Origin: Bacteroidota bacterium
GTDB lineage: Bacteria > Bacteroidota > Bacteroidia > Bacteroidales > Paludibacteraceae
Assembly (NCBI GenBank): GCA_023459355.1
Contig: JAEWUM010000057.1
Coordinates: 1 to 64,000, forward strand
Direction of reading: 5' to 3'
Length of the DNA: 64,000 nucleotides
The number at the start of each line of letters is the position of its first letter. The first letter of the stretch is position 1. Below, one piece after another: positions 24,957-38,043 of the stretch. The notes beneath the pieces are model-generated. The model saw only the letters and a program-made list of their open reading frames with translations. It had not been told where the DNA came from and did no database searches. The translations under genes were made by a program, and so were the position numbers.

Positions 24957-26768
24957 ATGACTTATCTGTTTAGAAATTTATTTCTTTATCTTAAGAAGCA
25001 TCGCTTATTTTTTCTGTATTACTTTCTGGTATTATGTTCATTGTATGTGAACTTTATATTTTTTTATGCGGCAATCGAACATCCGCTTCATTCTCCGGTA
25101 AAAGTTGTAGGACCTGTTTTGTTTACGTTGATCAATTGTATTTTCTTCAGTCTGCCTTATTTTTTCTTCAATCGCCCGAAGATATTCTTTTTGATTTATT
25201 TGTTGCTAATAGATGCTTTATTGACAGCTAATGTAGCTTATTATAACTATTATGGTAATGTTATCCCTTTTTTATCTTATGTGAATGTGGGGAATCTTTT
25301 TGAATTTGCAGATAACTTATACGGCTATTTCAGCATGTCTGATTTCATTTTCTTCTTACCTACCATTTCTTTATTTATTTTTCATTTCCTGATCTATCAT
25401 AAAAAGTCAATTGTTGAAGACTATAAAATACGTTTTTTAAGCGCTTGTGCTGTAGTTGCTTTCTGTGTTGTGATTATTTCAGCTAATTTTATTCAGGATA
25501 AGATAAACGGGACGACATCTGAACAGAAATTTTTTAATAAGGATAATAATCAACCCGGATTTGTTTCTTATTATGGCATCCTACCCCTTTGGATTTATCA
25601 AATTTATAGCTATCTCAATTCTGATCAGGAACCATTGACCGCGTCTGAAATCAGAGATATAAAAACATTTATTAATGGAAACAACATCCCGGCTGACATA
25701 ACGGATAAATCAAATAGATATAAAAATCTCATTATTCTTCTTGTTGAATCTCTTGATAGCTGGACTCTGAAATATGATAACGGACAGGCTACTCCTTTTT
25801 TGAGTACACTTACTAATTCTGATAATGTCATTTTTATTCCCAATGTGTTGCCTCAGGTTAAACATGGCAGATCGGCCGATGCGCAACTGATTATTAATAC
25901 GGGATTACTGCCTGTCATGAATAATACAGTCGCAAATTTATATACAAATCAATATTATCCCTCATTGGTAGAAGCATTAGTTGACAAATATTATTCGTTA
26001 ACTGTGATGGGAAATAAATCGACATACTGGAATCAAAAAACAATGAATTCTATCTATCATATTGATACCTTGATTTCTTATGAGAATTTAGACAAACATG
26101 AGATTATTGGTATGGGTATATCGGATAAATCTGTTTTCAATCAAACATCCGAACTTCTTACCAAAATATCAAAACCATTTTATTGCCAGATAATTACTTT
26201 GAGTAGTCATGATGGAATTGATTTTAAAAATTATAACGGATATCAAACTTTTCCCGAAAAACTTCCGGATGATATCCGGTATTATATTAAATCGATTCAT
26301 TATGTCGACGAATCGATCAGGTATTTTATTGATGAGTTGAAAAACAAAGGATTGTATGATAATTCAGTTATTATAATCACCGGTGACCACAATAGTAGTA
26401 TGTTTGAAGATCTTGCAAAATCTTCTTCCGGGCTATTGAATGCGCATGAAATAGCAAATAAGATTACTTTTACACCTTTATTTATTATTAATTCCGGATA
26501 TACTTATTTACAACGACCGGATCAGGTAATGGGAGAAATCGATATTTACCCAACGATCCTCGATATCATGGGTTTGAATGATTATTTCTGGAAAGGGATA
26601 GGAAACAGTGTCTTTTCCGCTACCCCTCCTGATTTTGCAATTGGGACAAAATTCAATTGTGTAGGAGATACTTTGTCGAATAAAGTAAGCATTCCCCGAA
26701 AAATATCCGCATGGAGAATTTCTGATATGATGATTCGTAAGAAATATTTTAATACAATGACAAAGTAA
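24957..26768 (+). CDS. Membrane sulfatase-fold transferase, LTA synthase / phosphoethanolamine transferase-like
   Basis: A 603-residue inner-membrane protein with five N-terminal hydrophobic helices (about residues 15-190) and a large extracytoplasmic alkaline-phosphatase-superfamily domain. Metal and catalytic positions are visible: Glu in LLVESLDSW near 260, the predicted nucleophile Ser in HGRSADAQ near 305 (Thr in classical LtaS), and ITGDHNS near 475. It probably transfers a phosphoglycerol or phosphoethanolamine group to an envelope glycan or lipid; a true lipoteichoic acid synthase is unlikely in a diderm. AT-rich. It is followed 26 nt later by the DUF2520 gene. Confidence 0.85.
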   Translation: MTYLFRNLFLYLKKHRLFFLYYFLVLCSLYVNFIFFYAAIEHPLHSPVKVVGPVLFTLINCIFFSLPYFFFNRPKIFFLIYLLLIDALLTANVAYYNYYGNVIPFLSYVNVGNLFEFADNLYGYFSMSDFIFFLPTISLFIFHFLIYHKKSIVEDYKIRFLSACAVVAFCVVIISANFIQDKINGTTSEQKFFNKDNNQPGFVSYYGILPLWIYQIYSYLNSDQEPLTASEIRDIKTFINGNNIPADITDKSNRYKNLIILLVESLDSWTLKYDNGQATPFLSTLTNSDNVIFIPNVLPQVKHGRSADAQLIINTGLLPVMNNTVANLYTNQYYPSLVEALVDKYYSLTVMGNKSTYWNQKTMNSIYHIDTLISYENLDKHEIIGMGISDKSVFNQTSELLTKISKPFYCQIITLSSHDGIDFKNYNGYQTFPEKLPDDIRYYIKSIHYVDESIRYFIDELKNKGLYDNSVIIITGDHNSSMFEDLAKSSSGLLNAHEIANKITFTPLFIINSGYTYLQRPDQVMGEIDIYPTILDIMGLNDYFWKGIGNSVFSATPPDFAIGTKFNCVGDTLSNKVSIPRKISAWRISDMMIRKKYFNTMTK

Positions 26769-26794
26769 GATAAACTAATTTTATAAGATAGTTG

Positions 26795-27568
26795 ATGAGA
26801 ATTGTTATATTAGGCGCAGGTAACCTGGCTACGCATCTTTCCCTTGCTTTACAGCAATCGGGACAGCAAATCGTACAAATATTCAGCAAAACAACAAATT
26901 CTGCTGCCGGTCTGGCGAATAAGCTCCATGTAGATTATACTACGGATCCTCTTGACATTGTTCAGGATGCCGATGTGTATTTTTACGCCGTAAGTGATGA
27001 TGCGTTAGATGCGTTGCTTCAATTACCGGTTGCACCGCAGGCCGTTCATGTGCATACGGCCGGCAGTGTTTCGATTGATATTTTTCACGGAAGAAAGAAA
27101 AAATATGGGGTGTTTTATCCTTTGCAAACTTTTTCTAAAGCTAAACAGCCTGATTTTAAGAAAATACCTGTTTTTGTTGAATCTTCGGCACCTGATGTGG
27201 AAGAAGTTTTATTCCAACTTGCGAATGCAGTCAGCGAACAGGTCCACAAAATAAATTCCGAACAACGTCTCCGATTACATTTAGCGGCTGTGTTTGCCTG
27301 TAATTTTGTGAATCACCTGTATCACATCGCATCTGACGTAGTTTCATCTGCCGGTTTACCTTTTGAGGTATTGAAGCCGCTGATTCTGGAAACTGCTGAA
27401 AAGGTCATGGAGCTGTCCCCTGAAGAAGTGCAGACCGGTCCGGCCAAAAGAAATGATCAGGGTGTGATAAACAAACACTTGGAGGTATTAGGTGAGCATC
27501 CAGCATTAAAAAAACTCTATCGGGATTTATCCGATATGATTCTGAATCAGTATCTCCATCAGTCTTGA
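26795..27568 (+). CDS. Rossmann-like / DUF2520 domain protein
   Basis: A 257-residue protein with an N-terminal NAD(P)-binding Rossmann fold (MRIVILGAGNLATHL, GxGxxxxH pattern) like F420-dependent NADP reductases and ketopantoate-type reductases. The C-terminal helical DUF2520 domain includes HLAAVFACNFVNHLYHIA and VEVLG-like GPAKRNDQGVINKHLEVL. Its reaction is unknown; in many genomes a relative sits near pantothenate genes, but not here. The ATG at 26795 is preferred to a TTG one codon earlier. Its last 42 bp overlap the 3' end of mutY on the opposite strand. Confidence 0.82.
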   Translation: MRIVILGAGNLATHLSLALQQSGQQIVQIFSKTTNSAAGLANKLHVDYTTDPLDIVQDADVYFYAVSDDALDALLQLPVAPQAVHVHTAGSVSIDIFHGRKKKYGVFYPLQTFSKAKQPDFKKIPVFVESSAPDVEEVLFQLANAVSEQVHKINSEQRLRLHLAAVFACNFVNHLYHIASDVVSSAGLPFEVLKPLILETAEKVMELSPEEVQTGPAKRNDQGVINKHLEVLGEHPALKKLYRDLSDMILNQYLHQS

Positions 27569-28593
27569 CACGGCATAATCTCCGATATGTTCAATTCCTG
27601 TTTCTTCGAAATGTTCCAGAAATTTACTTTTTTCTTTCAATTCAATTAAAAAACACTGAACATAGATTTGCTGATGTGTCAGCACATGTTTTAAAGGAGC
27701 GGAAACTCGTTTAATACTAACATCCAGGTTTATTCCCGAATTAATTTTGCCAAAATAATCATGTTTACAAATTTCGCTTTCTTCTAACAGCCTGTCCGCT
27801 TCGATCAGGGGAAATTCATACAGATTTTTCCAGACATCATTTCCGGTTCTTTTCTGCAGGTAAGTCTTGTTTTTATATTTGATAAAAAGATAATTGAAAT
27901 AACGAATCCTGGTTTTTACCTTTTGAGATTTTACCGGTAACAAAGATGTGGTTCCTGCTGCAAAAGAAATACATTTATCTGTGAAGGGACATAATTCGCA
28001 GGCTGGTGAGACCGGAGTGCATTGCAAAGCACCGAATTCCATAATCGCCTGGTTGTGTTGTCCGGGATGTTGCTCATCCAACAGCTCATTTGCCAGGAGT
28101 TTGAATTCCTTTTTTCCCTGAAGGGAATCAATCGGCGTATCAATACCAAATAGCCTCGCCAACACGCGGAACACATTGCCATCGACCACGGCAAAAGGTA
28201 AATTGTATGCAAAAGAACAAATGGCAGCTGCGGTGTATTCTCCAACCCCCGAAAGACTGAGTACATCAGCATATTGATCAGGAAATTTACCGCCAAACCG
28301 GCTGACAACCTGTTGAGCGGCTTTGTGCAGGTTTCTGGCACGGGAATAGTAACCTAATCCTTGCCAGTATTTTAACACTTCGTCTTCAGATGCTGCGGCC
28401 AGACTTTGTACATCCGGAAAACGCTCGATAAACCGATAGTAATAATCAAGTCCCTGATTTACACGTGTCTGTTGCAGTATGATTTCTGAAATCCATATTT
28501 TATAGGGATCATCCGTATCCCGCCAGGGCAGGTCACGTTTGTACTGTTCATACCATTGTATGAGCGTTGCGGATATGGAGTTCAGTTCGTTCA

Positions 28594-28594
<1 letters not shown>
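27527..28594 (-). CDS. mutY: A/G-specific adenine glycosylase MutY
   Basis: Base-excision repair enzyme removing adenine opposite 8-oxoguanine. The 355-residue product has the HhH-GPD core: the catalytic Glu in ISEIILQQTRV near 39, the helix-hairpin-helix LSGVGEYTAAAICSF near 113-127, and the catalytic Asp in VVDGNVFRV near 138. The Fe-S cluster is CTPVSPACELCPFTDKC (C-X6-C-X2-C-X5-C). A C-terminal NUDIX-like domain recognises 8-oxoG. The ATG shares its A with the TGA of the upstream carbamoyl-phosphate synthase gene (TGATG), which indicates translational coupling. Functionally the pair is unrelated. Confidence 0.94.
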
Positions 28595-32964
<4,370 letters not shown>

Positions 32965-33001
32965 AAATTGTTAAGCGGTTTTTATAAGTCCAAAATTCCT
33001 G

Positions 33002-33031
33002 CAAAATTACAAAAAAGATTGGGTGTGACAA
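33002..33031 (-). promoter_or_regulatory. Promoter of the carAB-mutY operon
   Basis: Minus strand: TTG, 19-20 nt, TAATTTTG (plus-strand 33002-33009). The predicted start lies about 32 nt before the ATG. Confidence 0.65.
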
Positions 33032-33142
33032 TAAAATGAATACAAAATGATAGTTAAATTTTGAATAAAAAATAGCTTGTATTAAATCTTTATGCGATAA
33101 GCTTACATTTTGTGTCATTTAATTGTATTTTGATGACGTTTC

Positions 33143-34720
33143 TCAAAATTCCGAACTGAAATGAAATTTAATATTCTTAAAATCATTCTGTGCCATTTGC
33201 AGCACATAATTTGAATCAGCCAAAAAAACATCGCGACCTTCTTTATCGACAGCCATGAATTGCGCCTTGCGTTTTTTGAAGTTTTCGAGTTCGGTGAGGT
33301 TATCGCTTTCTATCCAACAGGCTTTGTATAGGTTAATCTGTTCCCAGCGGCATTGTGCGCCGTATTCGTGAAGTAATCTGTATTGAATTACCTCGAACTG
33401 AAGTTGTCCTACCGTACCGATAATTTTACGGTTGTTAAACTGATTGACGAATAACTGAGCGACTCCTTCATCCATCAACTGATTAATTCCTTTTTCCAGT
33501 TGTTTGGTTTTCATTGGGTCGGCATTCTCGATGTACTTGAACATCTCGGGAGAGAAACTGGGTAGTCCCTTGAAATGCAGGTTTTCACCTGATGTCAGGG
33601 TATCGCCGATTTTAAATGTGCCGGTATCGGGCAAACCCACAATATCGCCGGCATAAGCCTCGTCGACAGTTTCTTTCTTTTGGGCCATGAAGGCTGTAGG
33701 AGCAGAAAAACGCATCAGTTTACCATGACGGACATGGCGGTAGTTTACATTTCTTTCAAATTTTCCGGAACATATTTTTACAAATGCAATACAACTCCGG
33801 TGGTTCGGGTCCATGTTAGCGTGTATCTTGAATATAAATCCGGAAAAGTTTTCTTCATAAGGATTGACTTCCCGCTCTAAGGTATGAACGGAACGGGGAG
33901 AGGGAGCAATTTCTACAAAACAGTCAAGCAGTTCTTTTACCCCGAAGGTGTTTAATGCCGAACCAAAGAATACAGGAGCTAAATCGCCGGCGAGGTATTT
34001 CTCAATATCAAAGGTTGAATAAACACCTTCAATTAATTCCAGATCTTCTCTCAGTTTTTCTGCATCCTTGTCTCCAACAAGCTTATTTAGTTCCGTACTG
34101 TTAATATCAGCCAGCTGAACCGATTCGCTGATAGTTTGTTTGTTGGGTGTGAAGAGTTCGAGATTGTCCTTATATATATTGTAAACCCCTTTGAAAGCAT
34201 ACCCCTGATTGATTGGCCAACTTAACGGACGTACGTGGATTCCCAGTTCTTTTTCCAGTTCGTCTAATAAATCAAACGGATCTTTTCCTTCGCGGTCCAT
34301 TTTGTTTACGAAAATCATCACCGGCGTTTTGCGCATGCGACAGACTTCCATCAGTTTACGTGTCTGTGCTTCAACTCCTTTAGCCGTATCAACAACAATG
34401 ATTACCGAATCGACAGCAGTCAGCGTACGGTATGTGTCCTCAGCAAAATCCTGGTGCCCCGGTGTATCCAGGATATTGATTTTATAGTCTCTATACTCGA
34501 AACCCATGACCGAAGTTGCAACCGAAATACCACGTTGCTTCTCAATTTCCATCCAGTCGGATGTCGCTGTTTTCTTGATTTTGTTTGATTTAACAGCACC
34601 GGCTACGTGAATAGCGCCCCCGAAAAGCAATAACTTTTCTGTCAGCGTGGTTTTTCCCGCATCGGGGTGAGATATGATAGCGAAAGTTCTGCGACGTTTA
34701 ATTTCTGATTGTAGGCTCAT
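33143..34720 (-). CDS. prfC: Peptide chain release factor 3
   Basis: GTPase that recycles class-1 release factors from the ribosome. The 525-residue product has G1 ISHPDAGKTT near residue 20, switch/G2 QRGISVATSV, G3 DTPGHQDF near 90, G4 NKMD, and RF3-specific C-terminal domains (QLQFEVIQYRLLHEYGA). The start at 34720 (MSLQSEIKRRR) is preferred to a further ATG seven codons upstream because the N-terminus then matches the family. A TAAATTTG -7 box is at 34773-34780. The gene is divergent from the first AraC regulator. Confidence 0.95.
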   Translation of the reverse strand: MSLQSEIKRRRTFAIISHPDAGKTTLTEKLLLFGGAIHVAGAVKSNKIKKTATSDWMEIEKQRGISVATSVMGFEYRDYKINILDTPGHQDFAEDTYRTLTAVDSVIIVVDTAKGVEAQTRKLMEVCRMRKTPVMIFVNKMDREGKDPFDLLDELEKELGIHVRPLSWPINQGYAFKGVYNIYKDNLELFTPNKQTISESVQLADINSTELNKLVGDKDAEKLREDLELIEGVYSTFDIEKYLAGDLAPVFFGSALNTFGVKELLDCFVEIAPSPRSVHTLEREVNPYEENFSGFIFKIHANMDPNHRSCIAFVKICSGKFERNVNYRHVRHGKLMRFSAPTAFMAQKKETVDEAYAGDIVGLPDTGTFKIGDTLTSGENLHFKGLPSFSPEMFKYIENADPMKTKQLEKGINQLMDEGVAQLFVNQFNNRKIIGTVGQLQFEVIQYRLLHEYGAQCRWEQINLYKACWIESDNLTELENFKKRKAQFMAVDKEGRDVFLADSNYVLQMAQNDFKNIKFHFSSEF

Positions 34721-34828
34721 TGTTGATGAGGATATATGCAAGTTTTTTCCGTAAATTTGTTCAAAAAGAGCGCAAATTTACAAAAAAACAGGCAAATGAT
34801 AAAATTACCCTAAAATCATAAAAAATAT

Positions 34829-34836
34829 TATCTTTG
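34829..34836 (+). promoter_or_regulatory. -7 box of the first 7TM-AraC gene
   Basis: TATCTTTG, a full match to TAnnTTTG, 34 nt before the ATG. No good -33 element is seen at the expected distance, which would suit an activator-dependent promoter. Confidence 0.45.
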
Positions 34837-34869
34837 TTTCCGAGAACCTAAAAACTATACCCTAATCTA

Positions 34870-35949
34870 ATGAGTAATTTCATAAGGCACTTAGCGCACT
34901 TCACGCATGGCATGGCATTCATGTTTTTTATTATAATGGCTATACGGATTTTCCCTTTTGGAAAGAAGAATCGTATCATGCACATTCTATTTTGGGTCAT
35001 GATATTCTGGGCATTCATCGAGTTGAAAGATCTCGGATATTTATTGGATGGCGTTTGGTCAAATCCTTATGTATCTTCAATTCATTTGAGTTTTGATTTG
35101 TGGTGTGTTCCGGCAATTATCGTTTTGCTTTTTGAAGTTATTTCACCCCAATGGACAACATTGCGCAAAGTGGTTCTTGTCTTTCTTCCATCGGTGTTGT
35201 TAACCATTCTTTTTGTGCTAACGGCTCATGAAGTGTTTTATACGATTTTAGTTGTGTATTCAAATGTGGTTGGGCTGCTTGCTCTGGGGATTGTGTTAAT
35301 TGCTTCGTCTCGCTATGATAAATTCATCAAGATAAACTTTTCCTACAGTGATAATATGACCCTCGAATGGATACGTTTTTTGATTGTGGCTCTGTATTTC
35401 GCACTGGTGGCGTGGACTTTAATTAATAGTTGGTCGACTTGGTTGGGTGATGTGTTTTTTTATATTTTTCAAATAGCTATATGGTCGGGTTTTTATTATT
35501 ATGCCCGGAAACATCACGTCATAAGTACTCCTAACTTAACAGAATTGCTTTCTTTCAAAAATGATAGAGAAAAACCGACAGATGAAGACTGTAATTCAAC
35601 AGAAGAAAACGAAAAGTTTGTTGTTGATTTACAGAGAATCATGGAAGAAGAAAAAATATATCTTAATCCTCAATTAAATATTAGTACGCTTGCTTCGGCT
35701 ATTGGAACTAATCGCACATATCTTTCAAGCTACCTGAATCATCAACTGAATACCAATTTTTACGATTATATTAATCAATTTCGCGTAAAAGAAGCTTGTG
35801 AGTTATTGACAAGTCAGCATAACAGGACCTTAGAAGATATTTCAGACTTATGCGGGTTTAACTCTATTTCTACTTTTCGAAGATCTTTTATAAAAAACAT
35901 GAATGAAACGCCGGTCGAGTACAAAAATAAATATCGCAATCCGGTTTAA
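34870..35949 (+). CDS. Membrane-bound AraC-family transcriptional regulator
   Basis: A 359-residue protein with about seven hydrophobic helices in the first 215 residues and a C-terminal AraC/XylS DNA-binding domain (about 255-355). The HTH pair is visible in ISTLASAIGTNRTYLSSYLNHQ and LEDISDLCGFNSISTFRRSF, joined by NFYDYINQFRVKEACELL. Such 7TM-AraC proteins are common in Bacteroidetes and probably sense a membrane or periplasmic signal. It precedes a secreted BspA-like protein gene, and the gap between them has two TTTTTGTTGTATTGA repeats exactly 21 bp apart, a spacing typical of AraC half-sites. The second AraC gene at 40092-41267 is a paralogue with the same plan. Confidence 0.9.
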   Translation: MSNFIRHLAHFTHGMAFMFFIIMAIRIFPFGKKNRIMHILFWVMIFWAFIELKDLGYLLDGVWSNPYVSSIHLSFDLWCVPAIIVLLFEVISPQWTTLRKVVLVFLPSVLLTILFVLTAHEVFYTILVVYSNVVGLLALGIVLIASSRYDKFIKINFSYSDNMTLEWIRFLIVALYFALVAWTLINSWSTWLGDVFFYIFQIAIWSGFYYYARKHHVISTPNLTELLSFKNDREKPTDEDCNSTEENEKFVVDLQRIMEEEKIYLNPQLNISTLASAIGTNRTYLSSYLNHQLNTNFYDYINQFRVKEACELLTSQHNRTLEDISDLCGFNSISTFRRSFIKNMNETPVEYKNKYRNPV

Positions 35950-35978
35950 GTGTTTTTTTCATTACCTGCTTTGTGTGC

Positions 35979-36014
35979 TTTTTGTTGTATTGAACTGTTT
36001 TTTTGTTGTATTGA
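35979..36014 (+). promoter_or_regulatory. Putative AraC operator: two direct repeats 21 bp apart
   Basis: TTTTTGTTGTATTGA occurs at 35979-35993 and again at 36000-36014. The 21-bp period puts both on the same DNA face, as in tandem AraC-family half-sites. A TATTTTTG -7 box follows at 36039-36046, so the repeats end about 25 bp before it, at the place for an activator. Confidence 0.6.
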
Positions 36015-36038
36015 TAGATTTGTTGAGCTGTTTTAACG

Positions 36039-36046
36039 TATTTTTG
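36039..36046 (+). promoter_or_regulatory. -7 box of the BspA-like gene
   Basis: TATTTTTG, about 50 nt before the ATG, with a TTTG 16 nt upstream (36019-36022) as a sub-optimal -33 element. Confidence 0.5.
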
Positions 36047-36095
36047 GGACGTTAAAATTTGAATAATAGTTCATACAAATAAACACTTCACACAA

Positions 36096-38015
36096 ATGAA
36101 AGCTATTCGATCACTCCTGTTTGTTGTGTGCATGGCAATCGCTACAAATGCTCATGCCCTTATCAACACTTTTCCTTATGCTAATGAAATTACAACCGCC
36201 GAGGATGTAGCTGATTGGACTTTATCAGGTTGTTATTTTTCCACTTCATATAATGGTTGTCTGATGTTTTATAGAAATACTGATTATTGTATTTTACCGG
36301 AATTAGATGGAGATTACATGTCGATTAAAGCTACAGTCGACAATGGTTCTGACTTTAAGGTTTATGCTACAACGGAAGATGGAAAAACAGATAATCTTAT
36401 AGGAAATTTGAGTTCGGTCGCGCTGAATATTCCCTACGGAACTAAATTTATAAAAATAAGAACAACGCGAAATAGTTATACTGTCTGTTTCAAGGATATA
36501 ACCATCGAAAACAGCAAGTTGAACCCCGATACGCAATGGATGGTGGGCGATGATATAGTGGCAACTTGGGAATGGAATACGCTTGTGTTGTCAGGTTCGG
36601 GTGCAATGTATAACAAAAATTCTGCCGACCAATATCCTTATCATGGCAAAAATTTTGAAAAGCTGATAGTTGAAGAAGGAATTACTTCTATTGGGAATTA
36701 CGCATTTTCGGATCGTGCCGGTTTAAAGACCATTCAATTGCCTCAGTCGCTTGTATCCATAGGTGATAATGCTTTTTATAATAACACGAATTTAAAAGAT
36801 ATTTCCTTGCCCGACAATCTTAAATCGGTAGGAAATTATGCTTTCTATGGATGTTCGGGGCCTACTTCTTTGTACATTCCCGATGCGACCGAAACCATAG
36901 GCGATTACGCGTTTTACAAGATGGACAACCTCGATTATGTGCTGATTGGTACAGGTCTGAAAAGTCTTGGGAACTATGCATTTTATGATTGCGATAAATT
37001 AAAAACATTACGATATACGGCAACCGATTGCCAAACTTTCGGTTCCGAATACTATCCGGTATTCAAACAATGTGGTTGGTTGCAAACCATTATTTTCGGA
37101 GAGAATGTCGAAACAATTCCGCCTTATATGTTCTGTGGATTGGAGTCACAGTTTAACTTGTATCATCAGCAGGGACAAAAAGTGTCAGGTTATGAAGACA
37201 GAGGAGATATAGCCATTCCGCCTACCATCAAAAAAATTGGTAAAGGAGCTTTTATAGGCGTAAGTATGGATATTCTCAGCATTCCATCGTCAGTAGAAAC
37301 TATTGGTGCGGAGGCTTTTAGAGGTTGTGGCGGATTGGATAAAATTTACTGTGATAATGTAACACCACCTACACTTGAAGGAAATTTAGTATTTCATGAT
37401 ATAAATAAAGGTGTTTGTTTGTTGATAGTACCTTCAGAAGCTTATGAAAATTATTCAAGAACTAATCAATGGCGCGATTTTGTGTTTATCGTAGAGCCAT
37501 CCTATTTCACAGCATCAATTAAACGGATGTCTATCAATTCGCAAGAACTGGATGGATTTAAAAGTGATAAATACGTATATTCCTATACCGTACCTTATGA
37601 AGTTGATCGTGTAAGTGTATATGCCGAAGCAGAGTCAATTGGATCGACTATCACCGGTACAGGAGCTTTCGATTTAAATATAGGTTTAAATGTATTTGTA
37701 ATTAGCATAACAGCGCCCGATGGTGTAACATCAAATAGTTATTCGATAGCGATTACCCGTCAAGATACCGGATCTGGAATTGATGATCTGCAAGCGGGCA
37801 GTAGATTGAATTTCAATAGCCTGGTAACCGATGGTTATTTAAAACTGTTTGATTTTGATGAAAACAGACCTGTTGAAATCTTCGACTGTTCGGGAAATAA
37901 GTTAATGTCTGTAACAGGGAATGATAAATTGCTTAATGTTTCCTCTTGCCCGAACGGTTTGTACATCATTAGAAATGGTAAGGAAGTGGGTAAGTTTATT
38001 ATTCAAAAGAAGTGA
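36096..38015 (+). CDS. Secreted BspA-like leucine-rich-repeat protein with type IX secretion tail
   Basis: A 639-residue exported protein. Signal peptide 1-22 (ends NAHA). Residues about 185-450 hold BspA/TpLRR-type repeats: for example TSIGNYAFSDRAGLKTIQLP and SIGDNAFYNNTNLKDISLP, each with a phrase of the form IG.YAFY...L..I.LP. About 470-560 resembles the cadherin-like beta-sandwich Cadherin-like domain (SYTVPYEVDRVSVYAEA). The last 75 residues look like a type A T9SS sorting domain (VEIFDCSGNKLM ... SSCPNGLYIIRNGKEVGKFII). BspA relatives bind host matrix or other cells; the target here is unknown. It lies between the first AraC regulator and a lipoprotein gene. Confidence 0.86.
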   Translation: MKAIRSLLFVVCMAIATNAHALINTFPYANEITTAEDVADWTLSGCYFSTSYNGCLMFYRNTDYCILPELDGDYMSIKATVDNGSDFKVYATTEDGKTDNLIGNLSSVALNIPYGTKFIKIRTTRNSYTVCFKDITIENSKLNPDTQWMVGDDIVATWEWNTLVLSGSGAMYNKNSADQYPYHGKNFEKLIVEEGITSIGNYAFSDRAGLKTIQLPQSLVSIGDNAFYNNTNLKDISLPDNLKSVGNYAFYGCSGPTSLYIPDATETIGDYAFYKMDNLDYVLIGTGLKSLGNYAFYDCDKLKTLRYTATDCQTFGSEYYPVFKQCGWLQTIIFGENVETIPPYMFCGLESQFNLYHQQGQKVSGYEDRGDIAIPPTIKKIGKGAFIGVSMDILSIPSSVETIGAEAFRGCGGLDKIYCDNVTPPTLEGNLVFHDINKGVCLLIVPSEAYENYSRTNQWRDFVFIVEPSYFTASIKRMSINSQELDGFKSDKYVYSYTVPYEVDRVSVYAEAESIGSTITGTGAFDLNIGLNVFVISITAPDGVTSNSYSIAITRQDTGSGIDDLQAGSRLNFNSLVTDGYLKLFDFDENRPVEIFDCSGNKLMSVTGNDKLLNVSSCPNGLYIIRNGKEVGKFIIQKK

Positions 38016-38043
38016 TTAAAGAACAGAACACAATCAAAATATT

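Noticed and set aside
24957..26768. Genuine lipoteichoic acid synthase
   Set aside because: The fold matches, but the organism appears to be a diderm (lipid A enzyme, outer-membrane barrels, T9SS tail), so another phospho-transfer to an envelope component is more likely.
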